Source of the DNA: CAYJAD01 sp964371835
Lineage (GTDB): Bacteria; Desulfobacterota; Desulfovibrionia; Desulfovibrionales; Desulfovibrionaceae
DNA: 47,898 nt
Direction of reading: 5' to 3'
NCBI GenBank assembly: GCA_964371835.1
Contig: CAYJOP010000008.1
Span: 1-47,898, forward strand
Every line of letters begins with the position of its first letter. Positions within the stretch are counted from its first letter, which is position 1. Positions 24,754 through 33,433 of this stretch are shown in pieces. The translations under genes and the position numbers were made by a program. Under the pieces are notes generated by a model. That model did not search any database and was not told the origin of the DNA. It saw only the letters and a program-made list of their open reading frames with translations.

Positions 24754-25497
24754 CTAATCGGATTGTTTGGAGTTTTTTTCAAGCTGCCAACGGCTTAAGG
24801 CATTGAAAATACAGCGTCTTGCATCTTTGTAACTGGCATATACATGTTCCAATGTTTCTTCCATATGGGCTCTTTTTGTGTTGCCTGCAGAAGGGCAAGG
24901 ATTGCTCCAAATGGGCAACTCCCATTGTTTTGCCGCTCGACGAATGTCTTTTTTCTCCACCAAGAGCAAAGGCCGAACAACTTGCAATGTGCCATTAAAA
25001 AAAGGTTCATTCATACTCATTCCATCCACACGTCCATTTTGGCATAAATTCATGAAGAATGTATGAACTAAATCATCAGCATTATGACCAAAAGCCAAAT
25101 GACTAAGCTTATATTTAGCACAAAGCTCAAAAAGTCGTTTACGTCTGAGCCAAGCACAACGAAAACAGGCAGAACTGCGTTTATTTTCATCAGAGTGAGC
25201 ATGCGGTCCGTGATTAGTTACTTCAATGTGAGAGGATATGCCATGCTCAGAAAGCCAAGGGATAAGCGCATCATGACTATGCGTATCAAAACCAGGGTTA
25301 ATATGCAAAGCCATAATTTCAAAAGGAAAAGGTACAATGCGCATGCGTATGCTTAATGTTTTTAAAAGAACAAAACTATCCATGCCACCAGAAACTGCAA
25401 CGCCAATGCGTGCATAGGGTACTAGCATGTTCGTTTGTTGCATGGCTTTGCCTGCGGCCTTCACGCATACTTGTTGTGCAAAAGTTCTTTTTTTCAT
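24754..25497 (-). CDS. TtcA-like PP-loop ATPase (tRNA thiolation family)
   Basis: The 247-aa protein has the PP-loop SGGMDS (about 34-39), a CxxC pair in SACFRCAWLRRKRLF, the HNADDLVHTFFMNL motif, and a further Cys in NPCPSAG. This layout matches TtcA, which binds an Fe-S cluster and 2-thiolates cytidine 32 in tRNA, though this copy is shorter than E. coli TtcA (311 aa). A related PP-loop thiolase with another target is possible. It heads the ttcA-murJ-rluA block, so two of the three genes act on RNA. Confidence 0.8.
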   Translation of the reverse strand: MKKRTFAQQVCVKAAGKAMQQTNMLVPYARIGVAVSGGMDSFVLLKTLSIRMRIVPFPFEIMALHINPGFDTHSHDALIPWLSEHGISSHIEVTNHGPHAHSDENKRSSACFRCAWLRRKRLFELCAKYKLSHLAFGHNADDLVHTFFMNLCQNGRVDGMSMNEPFFNGTLQVVRPLLLVEKKDIRRAAKQWELPIWSNPCPSAGNTKRAHMEETLEHVYASYKDARRCIFNALSRWQLEKNSKQSD

Positions 25498-25908
25498 TAA
25501 TTTTTTCTTAAAAAAGCTCTGTTAAAGTGAAATTAGTGCATTTTATTTAAAGGTATTTCCAAGTATTTTGCTTGTATGAATAAGTTTATGAGGACATACG
25601 CTGGAGACATAAAAATACAAATTTCCTTGCTATCTAAACCAAAACAAAAAAATTGCATACATATTCAGTTAGCTAATTAATTGTTGCCAAAGTTAAGTTC
25701 ATATTGGCATATGCCCAAAAACAAACTAATTCCTTGACAAAGTAGCAAGCTCTCTATAGCATACTCGCCTTACATACGCAAAGGGATATTGTATTGTTGT
25801 CCTAATTGCTTGAAAATATGTGTTTTTTCTTTGTTAAATTCTTGGCTAAAAAATCTAGACAAGAGGGAAAAAGACACTACATTTTAACATCAAAAGATGG
25901 AGTTTTTT
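25498..25908. other. Divergent intergenic region before rpoZ
   Basis: About 410 bp with no gene visible. It carries the rpoZ promoter described separately; the rest is AT-rich without a repeat or RNA that I recognise. Confidence 0.5.
25734..25762 (+). promoter_or_regulatory. Sigma-70 promoter of the rpoZ operon
   Basis: A perfect TTGACA (25734-25739) is followed after 17 nt by TAGCAT (25757-25762). The leader to rpoZ would be about 140 nt, long enough for regulation, but no known riboswitch was recognised in it. Confidence 0.6.
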
Positions 25909-26169
25909 ATGGCGCGTATTACCGTTGAAGATTGTCAAGAACGTGTAGATAATCGTTTTTTATTGGTACAGATGGCCATTAAACGTGTATATCAATATCG
26001 TGAAGGTTACGAAGAGCTTGTGGGAACACGCAATAAAGAAGTTGTTACAGCTTTGCGTGAAATTGCTGCTGGTAAAATTTTACCTGAAGATATGGGTTAT
26101 TACAATCCGCTACATGCTGCTGAAATTGCAGCCAATTCAGAAGCAAAAGCTGAGTCAGATTTTGAATAA
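25909..26169 (+). CDS. rpoZ: RNA polymerase omega subunit
   Basis: The start at 25909 gives MARITVEDCQERVDNRFLLVQMAIKRV, the standard omega N-terminus, with SD GGAG 7 nt upstream; an earlier ATG at 25897 overlaps this SD and is rejected. The 86-aa protein helps assemble the beta-prime subunit. The segment NKEVVTALREIAAGKI matches the conserved second half. It is followed by dnaJ after 29 nt. Confidence 0.92.
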   Translation: MARITVEDCQERVDNRFLLVQMAIKRVYQYREGYEELVGTRNKEVVTALREIAAGKILPEDMGYYNPLHAAEIAANSEAKAESDFE

Positions 26170-26198
26170 TTATTTGATAAGCCAATGATAGCAAAAAT

Positions 26199-27302
26199 AT
26201 GAGTCAAAGAGATTTTTACGAAGTTTTAGAAGTGGCGAAAAATGCGTCAGATGATGATATTAAAAAATCATATCGTCGCTTGGCCATGAAATACCACCCT
26301 GATCGTAACCCAGACGATCCTGAAGCTGAAAAGAAATTCAAAGAAGCTGCTGAAGCTTATGATGTTTTGCGTGATCCTGAAAAGAGAGAGCGTTATAATC
26401 GTTTTGGGCATGCTGGTTTGAATGGTGGTGGTTTTGGCAGTACAGAAGACGTATTTGCGCACTTTAGTGATATTTTTGGTGACTTATTTGGTTTTTCAAG
26501 TGGTGGTGCCAATCGTCCCATGGTGGGTGCAGACCTACGCTATAATCTTAGTGTTAGCTTTGCTCAAGCGGCCACTGGCGATGAAATAACCTTAAAAATA
26601 CCAAAGCGAAAATATTGTCCAGATTGTGACGGCTCAGGTGCCGCCCCAGGCACACAACCAGAGCGTTGTGAACATTGTGGTGGTAGTGGTCAAGTTAGGC
26701 GTTCTCAAGGATTCTTTCAGCTTTCTACTCCTTGTCCAGTTTGCCGAGGTGAAGGTCAAATTATTAGAACGCCATGCCCTCGTTGTAAGGGGCAAGGCAT
26801 AATTGCTGAGACTAAAGAGCTTGCTGTTAGAATTCCTGCTGGTGTGGATACTGGTACACGCTTAAGAGTGCGTGGTGAGGGTGAAATGGGCTTAAATGGT
26901 GGCCCTCCAGGCGATTTATATGTTGTAATCAGTGTTGCCAAGGATAAAACCTTCAAACGACAAGGGCAAGACTTAATTTTCACACAAGAAATTACAGTTG
27001 TGCAAGCCATACTTGGACATAGGCTTGAGGTTCCATCTCTTAATGGATTTGTTACTCTTGAAATTCCAAAGGGTATTCAAAGCGGTACAGTGCTTCGTAT
27101 TAAAAACGAAGGCATGCCGTATGTAGGACGAGATTATAGTGGTGATTTGCTAGTTGAGGTCGTTGTAAAAATTCCTACACGGATTAATGAAAAACAAGAA
27201 GAATTGTTAAGAGAGTTTGAGCAACACGAGCCTGACGATTCGCCCATGGATAAAATTAAAACAGCCGCTAAAAAGGCTGCCAAGGTCATGGGATTAGATT
27301 AA
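26199..27302 (+). CDS. dnaJ: Chaperone DnaJ (Hsp40)
   Basis: The 367-aa co-chaperone stimulates DnaK. Domains in order: J domain with HPD at 33-35 (KYHPDRNPDD), a Gly/Phe-rich segment (about 68-110), a zinc-binding region with four CxxCxGxG-type repeats (CPDCDGSG, CEHCGGSG, CPVCRGEG, CPRCKGQG) and C-terminal substrate-binding domains (IPAGVDTGTRLRVRGEGE; EIPKGIQSGTVLRI). No clear SD precedes the ATG. dnaK is not nearby; linkage is to rpoZ. Confidence 0.96.
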   Translation: MSQRDFYEVLEVAKNASDDDIKKSYRRLAMKYHPDRNPDDPEAEKKFKEAAEAYDVLRDPEKRERYNRFGHAGLNGGGFGSTEDVFAHFSDIFGDLFGFSSGGANRPMVGADLRYNLSVSFAQAATGDEITLKIPKRKYCPDCDGSGAAPGTQPERCEHCGGSGQVRRSQGFFQLSTPCPVCRGEGQIIRTPCPRCKGQGIIAETKELAVRIPAGVDTGTRLRVRGEGEMGLNGGPPGDLYVVISVAKDKTFKRQGQDLIFTQEITVVQAILGHRLEVPSLNGFVTLEIPKGIQSGTVLRIKNEGMPYVGRDYSGDLLVEVVVKIPTRINEKQEELLREFEQHEPDDSPMDKIKTAAKKAAKVMGLD

Positions 27303-27313
27303 TATATTTAAGT

Positions 27314-27343
27314 AAACCCCTGCAATTATGTGGGGGTTTTTAT
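27314..27343 (+). terminator. Intrinsic terminator after dnaJ
   Basis: AAACCCC (27314-27320) pairs with GGGGTTT (27333-27339), followed by a T-run. It would separate rpoZ-dnaJ from the lipoprotein gene, at least in part. Confidence 0.75.
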
Positions 27344-27371
27344 TTAAACTTCTATGCATAAAAGGTACATT

Positions 27372-29330
27372 ATGATTCATACCTTAAAAAATTTTCAAAT
27401 TAAAATTCAATTGTCTTTAATTCTTATTTGTTGTCTTGTAATTAGTGCTTGCGTTGGCGGCCTTGGCTCAGGTGGTGATACTTTGCCGCCAGCATCTGAC
27501 CCCATTGTGGCATCGGCTCGTGATGCTTGGGATAATTACGACATGCAACTTGCCGAAAATTTGTATGGTAAAGCCGCAAGGCTTAGTTTGCCGGTGGCAG
27601 AACAAAATGAAGCATGGGAACGCCTAGCCATGGCTGCGGCCTTAAATGGTCGCCCTAATAGCTCACTTGATGCTTTAGATCAATGGGTTCTTAATGTGCC
27701 AGGGGTTGATGCAACACAAGCTTGGCAAGATACTTGGCTATCAAGTGTAAAGCTACTTTCTCCAAGTCTTGCTATTAAAAGAGCAGAGCGTGCTTGGATG
27801 GACCAAAACCGTTCAGCTGCTGCTCGTGCTCAGGCTGCTATTATTTTAATGGGCCGATCTTGGTCGCCTGAACTTAGTATTCGTGCTTTGTCTTTTATTG
27901 CAGAATATTACGAAAAAAAGGATTTTGAGCAAAAACAGAAAATTGAAAATTTCACCGCTGAAGAAATGCGCTATATGACAGGCCTTAACCTAAGTGCATT
28001 GAGCAATAATATTTCTTTTAACACAGAGCTTTCCTATCCTGCGACAGTTATTTTGCTGGAAAATTTGCGCCGCGGCTTACCTACAAGTGCTGAGGTCGAG
28101 GCACGCCTAAATGATGTAAGCTTTTATGCAGACCAAACCTTACCTTCAAGACTGCTTGCTAGTAAGGTGGTTTCTGTTACTCCAGCAAGTGTTGCTACCA
28201 CCACTGAAGTGCCAACATTGCAATCCACATGTATAGCACTTGCTCTACCAAATAGCGGTAATATTGTATCTATTACTTATAAAATTCGAACTGGTGCTGA
28301 CATTGCTAAGGCTGAACTTGAAAGCCAAGGCGTAAATGTACAAATTGAACATATTGATACAACGCAAGCTAATTGGCTTGCACAATTACAATCCTTGCCT
28401 CCTCAATGTGCTGTTGTTGGTGGTCCTTTGCAAGCTGTAAATTATGAAGCAGCAAAGCAAGCTCAGATTACAACAAACCGTCACTTTTTTACATTTTTGC
28501 CAGTAATTAGTAATCAGGAAGAAGGCAATGTGGCTTGGCGTTTTTTCCCAAGTCCTCAAGACCAAATTAATAGTCTTCTTACATTAACAGGCGAGCTGGG
28601 TATTATTTCTTATGGCTCATTTTATCCAGAAGATAATTATGGTACGCGCATGAATAGCATTTTTGATGCAACTGTTAAGTCCATGGGAGGCAATGTTCAT
28701 GCTGTTGGCTATCAACCTGCAAATGTTGCTCAATGGACAGCTGCTGCTGAAACATTGCTTAGACCAGATGACGTGAATAATGTTCCGTTATCAACAGCCA
28801 CATTTGAGGCTGTATTTTTGCCAGATTCTTGGAAAAATATGGATATGGTAACAGCTGCATTTTTATATAATGGCGATGATAAACAAGTTTTGCTTGGCAC
28901 ATCTCTTTGGGAGCAAAGCCTCATGACCAATGTAAGCACTGCAAATACAGCAAATTATAAATTAGCCGTATTTCCAGGTGCATGGAATCCAGCCCAAACA
29001 CCAGATGCACTAGCTTCTACTTCCAATGTAAATTTTTGGACAGGCCTTGGGTATGACTTTGTGCGCTTTGGGGCAGCCCTTGGCATGCAACAAGCTGTCA
29101 GTGCTCTTGATCTTAATAACAGGCTACAAGTGGCTCAAAATATGCAATGGAGCATGGCCCCCATGAGCTATGATGCATACGGCAAAGCAAGTCAAAAGTT
29201 ATTTGTATTTACATTAACATCCGGTGGAATAAGCTTGGCTGACCCTGATTTTCTAAACAAAATGCGCCTACAGGCTATCAGCGAGTTTGAAAAGAGAAAA
29301 CAAGCGGCAATTAATAGCACTCCAGAATAA
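27372..29330 (+). CDS. LpoA-like penicillin-binding-protein activator lipoprotein
   Basis: The start at 27372 has SD AAAGG and gives a short lipoprotein signal with lipobox VISAC (Cys27), followed by Gly/Ser-rich residues. Residues about 45-270 are helical and TPR-like; residues about 300-640 form a periplasmic-binding-protein fold (CIALALPNSGNIVSI; CAVVGGPLQAVNYEAA; GIISYGSFYPEDNYGTRM). This two-part layout is that of LpoA, an outer-membrane lipoprotein that activates PBP1A, or of amino-acid-binding relatives. The ORF could also start at 27354 without a good SD. It lies 20 nt upstream of gatC. Confidence 0.82.
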   Translation: MIHTLKNFQIKIQLSLILICCLVISACVGGLGSGGDTLPPASDPIVASARDAWDNYDMQLAENLYGKAARLSLPVAEQNEAWERLAMAAALNGRPNSSLDALDQWVLNVPGVDATQAWQDTWLSSVKLLSPSLAIKRAERAWMDQNRSAAARAQAAIILMGRSWSPELSIRALSFIAEYYEKKDFEQKQKIENFTAEEMRYMTGLNLSALSNNISFNTELSYPATVILLENLRRGLPTSAEVEARLNDVSFYADQTLPSRLLASKVVSVTPASVATTTEVPTLQSTCIALALPNSGNIVSITYKIRTGADIAKAELESQGVNVQIEHIDTTQANWLAQLQSLPPQCAVVGGPLQAVNYEAAKQAQITTNRHFFTFLPVISNQEEGNVAWRFFPSPQDQINSLLTLTGELGIISYGSFYPEDNYGTRMNSIFDATVKSMGGNVHAVGYQPANVAQWTAAAETLLRPDDVNNVPLSTATFEAVFLPDSWKNMDMVTAAFLYNGDDKQVLLGTSLWEQSLMTNVSTANTANYKLAVFPGAWNPAQTPDALASTSNVNFWTGLGYDFVRFGAALGMQQAVSALDLNNRLQVAQNMQWSMAPMSYDAYGKASQKLFVFTLTSGGISLADPDFLNKMRLQAISEFEKRKQAAINSTPE

Positions 29331-29350
29331 CAAACAAAAAAGAGATTTAT

Positions 29351-29644
29351 ATGTCTAGTAAAAGCATTGATATAAAAGATGTAGAACATATGGCGAATTT
29401 AGCACGTTTGGAAATTTCTAGCGAGAGGTCTAAACTTTTCGCGTCTCAATTTGGTAATATTTTGAGCTATATGGATGCGCTAAGCCTTGTGGAAACCAAG
29501 GATGTAGAGCCACTGTATAGCCCTATTACTTTTGATGCAACATTGCGTGAAGATGTGACTACAAATAAAGCTGATAGAAGTGAAGTGCTTTCCAACTCTC
29601 CCAAAGCTGATGAACAATATTTTGTGGTTCCGCGTATTGTGTAG
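29351..29644 (+). CDS. gatC: Asp/Glu-tRNA amidotransferase subunit C
   Basis: The 97-aa protein carries the GatC pattern DVEHMANLARLEIS, a central FGNILSYMDALSLVETKDVEPLYSP, and a C-terminal LREDVTTNKADRSEVL. GatC wraps around and stabilises GatA in GatCAB, which turns Glu-tRNA(Gln) or Asp-tRNA(Asn) into the amidated form. gatA follows after 8 nt; gatB is not in the window. Confidence 0.94.
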   Translation: MSSKSIDIKDVEHMANLARLEISSERSKLFASQFGNILSYMDALSLVETKDVEPLYSPITFDATLREDVTTNKADRSEVLSNSPKADEQYFVVPRIV

Positions 29645-29652
29645 GTGTAATT

Positions 29653-31119
29653 ATGAGCATTTATGATTTAAGTTTAGCAGAAGTACAAAAAAAATTGGCC
29701 CATGGAGAATTAAAGGCTGAAGAAGTCTTAAACGCTTGTATTGAACGTGTAAATGCCACGCAGCAGGTTAAGTCATTCATTAGCCTTGATGCTGAAATGG
29801 CGTTGGAACAAGCTCGTGCACTGGATAAAGCAGGGCCCAAGGCTGATATGCCGCTTTGGGGAGTGCCTATTAGTATAAAGGATGCCATTTGCACAAAGGG
29901 TATAACTACCACAGCAGGTTCTAAAATATTAAATAATTATGTGCCTTTTTATGATGCGCATGTTGTTGAAAAATTGCGTGCGGCAGGTGCAATTATTTTT
30001 GGTAAGGCCAACTTAGATGAATTTGCCATGGGCTCAAGCACAGAAAATTCAGCCTATCATGCTACTCATAATCCATGGGATATGAAACGTGTACCTGGTG
30101 GCTCAAGTGGTGGTTCAGCTGCATCTGTAGTTGCTAAACAATGTTTTGCTTCCCTTGGCTCAGATACTGGTGGCTCCATACGTCAACCAGCCTCTCTTTG
30201 TGGTTGTGTGGGTATAAAGCCTACTTATGGGCGAGTTTCACGCTATGGACTCATTGCATATGGTTCTTCCCTTGATCAAATTGGACCATTTGCACGTTCT
30301 GTGGAAGATTGCGCCTTGGTGCTTGAAAATATTGCCGGACATGATTTAAGGGATAGCACAAGCTCACCATTACCACTTGCCAAAAATGCTTATAGCAATG
30401 CTTTAAATGGGCGAAAAGATTTAAAAGGCATAAGGGTGGGCGTTCCCAAGGAGTTTTTTGCAGAAGGTTTGTCATTGGAAGTTGAACAACAATGTAATTT
30501 GGCCCTTGACACTATGAAAAAACTTGGTGCTGAGCTTGTGAATATAGATCTTCCACATACAAATGCTGCCATCGCCACCTACTATATTGTAGCCATGGCA
30601 GAGGCCAGCTCAAACCTTGCACGCTTTGATGGTGTTCGTTACGGATATCGCGCAGAAAATATAGAAAATTTAGAAGAACTTTACGTTAAATCTCGCAGTG
30701 AAGGTTTTGGGCAAGAAGTACAACGTCGTATAATGTTAGGCACATATGTTCTTTCATCTGGTTACTATGATGCATATTTTAAGAAAGCTGCCCAAGTGCG
30801 ACGCTTAATTCGTGACGATTTTAATGATGCCTTGAAAAAATGTGATGTTATTTGCGGACCTGTGTCGCCTGTGACTGCGTGGGAGCTTGGAAGTATGCAG
30901 AAAGATCCATTACAGATGTATCTTATGGATGTGTACACACTCTCTCTAAATTTGGCTGGTCTGCCGGGCTTGTCCTTGCCTGTGGGAATGGGTGCTGAAA
31001 GTAAGATGCCAGTAGGTTTGCAAATATTAGGGGCGGCTTATAGCGAAGATTTAATTTTCAATGTGGGCCACCTACTTGAAGCTGCATTACCTAAGACACC
31101 ATGGCCGAATTTAGCTTAA
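29653..31119 (+). CDS. gatA: Asp/Glu-tRNA amidotransferase subunit A
   Basis: The 488-aa amidase releases ammonia from glutamine for tRNA-bound Glu or Asp. The amidase-signature catalytic triad is visible: K76 in SIKDAICTKG, S151 in PGGSSGGSAA (cis-Ser) and nucleophile S175 in GSDTGGSIRQPA. CGCVGIKPTYGRVSRYGL and GLSLPVG complete the family pattern. Length is standard. A strong terminator follows, closing the lipoprotein-gatC-gatA unit. Confidence 0.96.
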   Translation: MSIYDLSLAEVQKKLAHGELKAEEVLNACIERVNATQQVKSFISLDAEMALEQARALDKAGPKADMPLWGVPISIKDAICTKGITTTAGSKILNNYVPFYDAHVVEKLRAAGAIIFGKANLDEFAMGSSTENSAYHATHNPWDMKRVPGGSSGGSAASVVAKQCFASLGSDTGGSIRQPASLCGCVGIKPTYGRVSRYGLIAYGSSLDQIGPFARSVEDCALVLENIAGHDLRDSTSSPLPLAKNAYSNALNGRKDLKGIRVGVPKEFFAEGLSLEVEQQCNLALDTMKKLGAELVNIDLPHTNAAIATYYIVAMAEASSNLARFDGVRYGYRAENIENLEELYVKSRSEGFGQEVQRRIMLGTYVLSSGYYDAYFKKAAQVRRLIRDDFNDALKKCDVICGPVSPVTAWELGSMQKDPLQMYLMDVYTLSLNLAGLPGLSLPVGMGAESKMPVGLQILGAAYSEDLIFNVGHLLEAALPKTPWPNLA

Positions 31120-31155
31120 TTTTTTGTTAATATTTTTTTAATTTTTGAGTAGCAT

Positions 31156-31190
31156 AAAGGCCTTGCAAATTTTTTGCAGGGCCTTTTTTT
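31156..31190 (+). terminator. Intrinsic terminator after gatA
   Basis: AAAGGCCTTGCAAA pairs with TTTGCAGGGCCTTT (14 bp, one G-U) around a TTT loop, followed by Ts. Confidence 0.85.
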
Positions 31191-31222
31191 TAATTCAAAA
31201 ATATTTAATTTCGACTTTAACT

Positions 31223-31258
31223 CCGTAACTGCGAAATTGCGAAGTTGCGCAGTTACGG
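31223..31258. repeat. Inverted repeat between gatA and fur
   Basis: CCGTAACTGCG and CGCAGTTACGG form a perfect 11-bp stem around a 14-nt loop. The loop and arms contain the near-repeats TGCGAAA, TTGCGAAG and TTGCGCAG. It ends 4 bp from the fur stop and has no good T-run on either side, so it may be a weak terminator or 3'-end stabiliser for fur. Confidence 0.5.
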
Positions 31259-31261
31259 AAT

Positions 31262-31705
31262 TTACTTAGATTTAGATTTTTGCTTTTGACATTCGCTACA
31301 AATTCCATAAAGGCAAAGAACGTGGTGAGTTGGGGTAAAGCCATGCTTTTCAGCAATGCTTTCTTGAAGTTTTTCAATTTTTTTATTTAGAATTTCTACG
31401 GTTTTGCCGCATTTTTCACAGATTAAATGGTCATGGTGTTCATCATTTTGTGGTTCATAGCGAGTAATACCATCACCAAATTGAACTTCATGAGCAAGTC
31501 CTGCGTCGCAAAGCAATTTCATGCTACGGTAAACAGTGGCTTGACCAACGGAAGGATCAATTTTACGTACGGCATCATACATTTGCTCAACAGAAAGATG
31601 GCCTTTTGCAGTCATGAAAACTTCTACAATTAGAGTGCGTTGAGCAGTGCTTTTTAGACCGTTATCAGCCATAAAATTCTTAAAAATATTTAGATATTCT
31701 TTCAT
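31262..31705 (-). CDS. Fur/PerR-family metal-dependent repressor
   Basis: The 147-aa regulator has the Fur winged-helix (GLKSTAQRTLIVEVF; SVGQATVYRSMKLL, recognition helix) and the metal sites HHDH at 90-93, C96-x2-C99 (ICEKC) and C136-x2-C139 (ICSEC) for structural zinc. Whether it senses iron (Fur), peroxide (PerR) or zinc (Zur) cannot be decided from sequence. The ATG at 31705 lacks an SD and lies right at the predicted transcription start. The C-terminus is a short basic tail (KQKSKSK). Confidence 0.88.
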   Translation of the reverse strand: MKEYLNIFKNFMADNGLKSTAQRTLIVEVFMTAKGHLSVEQMYDAVRKIDPSVGQATVYRSMKLLCDAGLAHEVQFGDGITRYEPQNDEHHDHLICEKCGKTVEILNKKIEKLQESIAEKHGFTPTHHVLCLYGICSECQKQKSKSK

Positions 31706-31711
31706 AAGTTC

Positions 31712-31740
31712 ATACTACCTTATTCGCTGTGTTTCGTCAA
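31712..31740 (-). promoter_or_regulatory. Promoter of the fur-type gene, possibly leaderless
   Basis: On the minus strand TTGACG (31740-31735) and TAGTAT (31717-31712) are exactly 17 nt apart. The start codon begins 6 nt after the -10 box, so transcription would begin at or next to the A of ATG. Confidence 0.6.
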
Positions 31741-32263
31741 TAATGCAAGTTAAACTATGAATTAGAAAAATTTTGACTTTATGTAGAGAATTATAATTTT
31801 AACTCACAGCATTAAGAGTTATAAAAAAATAATTGTAAGAAAATGGAAGCAAAGCCGTAAGATGCCTGTAAGCCTCTGTAGGGAGCTAAGCAGTGTACGG
31901 TGAGTCACAGGTCGGAAAAAAGACAAAATGTGCTCACAAGTCATTTAAATAAGGCAAATTTCCAACGTTAAAATAGCCTTTACGATTGATAAAAAAAAGT
32001 AAGACTAGTTGTGAATCAAAACTGAGCAAGGTGCAGTAATTAAGAACTTAAAATGTTATATATGCATCAAGTTTTTAAATAATTTGAATTGTAATACATA
32101 AGTAAAAAAAGCAAGGCTTATCTACACTAATTATTTATAATAATGAAATAAAATATTTTATTATTCTCTCTTTTCAACATTAATTCTATTTGTTACACTG
32201 CGCACATGAAGTTGAAATGACCTGTTTATTTTTCAAGTACACCTTTTAACTAGTGAGAATATT
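31741..32263. other. Intergenic region with possible structured RNA
   Basis: About 520 bp without a gene. From 31854 to 31937 several complementary segments occur: GCCGTA with TACGGT, CCTGT with ACAGG (these two cross, as in a pseudoknot), an AGC-CTC/GGG-A-GCT hairpin, and GTGAG-T-CACA with TGTGCTCAC (9 bp, one bulge). The last stem excludes parts of the first two. No known RNA family fits. The rest is AT-rich leader of the cyclophilin gene. Confidence 0.35.
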
Positions 32264-32851
32264 ATGTTTTTTTCTAAAAATTCCATAGCTATTGCCTCGG
32301 CAGTAGTGCTATTGCTGAGTTCATCCATAAGTTTTGCAGCCACTGTGCCAAACCCTGCTGTTCAATTAGATACTGACATGGGAACAATTATTGTGCGCTT
32401 AGAAACTGCAAAAGCTCCTAAAACTGTTGAAAATTTCATAAATTATGTTAGAAGTGGTCACTATGATGGTACAATTTTTCATAGAGTCATAAGTGACTTT
32501 ATGATTCAAGGCGGCGGGATGAGGCAAGACATGAAGCAAAAGCCTACTGGAAAGCCCATAGAAATTGAGTCTAGTAACGGCCTTAGCAATGAAAAGTATA
32601 CCTTGGCCATGGCGCGCACTTCCGATCCAAATTCTGCAACTTCTCAGTTCTTTATTAACGTTAAAGATAATAATTTTTTGAACTATAGAGAGCCTACACC
32701 AGAAGGCTACGGCTACACAGTTTTTGGTAAAGTAATTAAGGGTGAAGATGTCGTTGAAAAAATTAAAATGGTGCCAACTGGTAACCGTGGAATGCATCAA
32801 GACGTGCCCAATAAGCCAATTGCTATTGTTAAAGCATTTGTTATAGAATAA
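32264..32851 (+). CDS. Periplasmic peptidyl-prolyl cis-trans isomerase (cyclophilin)
   Basis: The 195-aa protein has a signal peptide (1-25, ending SFA) and a complete cyclophilin domain: FHRVISDFMIQGG (with the catalytic Arg and Phe), ARTSDPNSATSQFFINV, and GYTVFGKVIKGEDVVEKI. It speeds proline isomerisation during folding of exported proteins, like PpiA. It is a single-gene transcript with its own terminator. Confidence 0.93.
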   Translation: MFFSKNSIAIASAVVLLLSSSISFAATVPNPAVQLDTDMGTIIVRLETAKAPKTVENFINYVRSGHYDGTIFHRVISDFMIQGGGMRQDMKQKPTGKPIEIESSNGLSNEKYTLAMARTSDPNSATSQFFINVKDNNFLNYREPTPEGYGYTVFGKVIKGEDVVEKIKMVPTGNRGMHQDVPNKPIAIVKAFVIE

Positions 32852-32873
32852 CAATACATTACCGCTGTTTTCG

Positions 32874-32912
32874 ATCAAGACAATTTTATTCAAAATTGTC
32901 TTGATTTTTTTT
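32874..32912 (+). terminator. Intrinsic terminator after the cyclophilin gene
   Basis: ATCAAGACAATTTT pairs perfectly (14 bp) with AAAATTGTCTTGAT around ATTC, followed by at least seven T. Confidence 0.92.
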
Positions 32913-33064
32913 AAACAAAATTTTTAATTTTATAGAAAATATTTAATAGTTTGAATTTATAATATAATATAATGAATTAAAATTTAATTTAAAAAAACCT
33001 AGCAAAACACTTGCATTTGCAATGAATAATGATTACTATTTACTCAACACATAAGGAGGACATC

Positions 33065-33403
33065 ATGAACAGCTTACAAAAAATTAATTATGATATTGAT
33101 TGGAATCTTACCCCTGAACATGCTGTCACCATGTATTTAGAATGGGGTAACAATGATTGGCATTCAGAGTATCCACCAGTGCGCTCAAAAGATGATTATT
33201 CCACTTATTTTGTGGTAGATACTTGGGGTGATGAACCTATAGTTCGTTTAGTACGCCGTAATTCTGAAGCAGCCGTTGATGTGGTTACTGTACCACTGCC
33301 GCAAAATTTACGAGAAGATTTTTTATTAGAATACGGTAACCTTCGTGGTATATTTGCTCCGACTCCGCATATTAAGCAGTGGTTGCAGCATCAGATGTCT
33401 TAA
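33065..33403 (+). CDS. Hypothetical protein, 112 aa
   Basis: A full-consensus SD (AAGGAGG, 33052-33058) fixes the start at ATG 33065 rather than an earlier in-frame ATG at 33029. The product is soluble and Trp-rich at the N-terminus (IDWNLTPEHAVTMYLEWGNNDWHSEYPPVRSKDD) with a central YFVVDTWGDEPIVRLVRRN strand pair. No family recognised. The strong ribosome site suggests high expression. The repeat-rich region begins just after its stop. Confidence 0.8.
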   Translation: MNSLQKINYDIDWNLTPEHAVTMYLEWGNNDWHSEYPPVRSKDDYSTYFVVDTWGDEPIVRLVRRNSEAAVDVVTVPLPQNLREDFLLEYGNLRGIFAPTPHIKQWLQHQMS

Positions 33404-33433
33404 CAGTTTAGTTTGATTTTATATAGTAATAAT

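Noticed and set aside
31851..31937. c-di-GMP-I, cobalamin or TPP riboswitch
   Set aside because: Only GCAAAGCC resembles the c-di-GMP-I motif; other conserved segments and stems of each class are missing.
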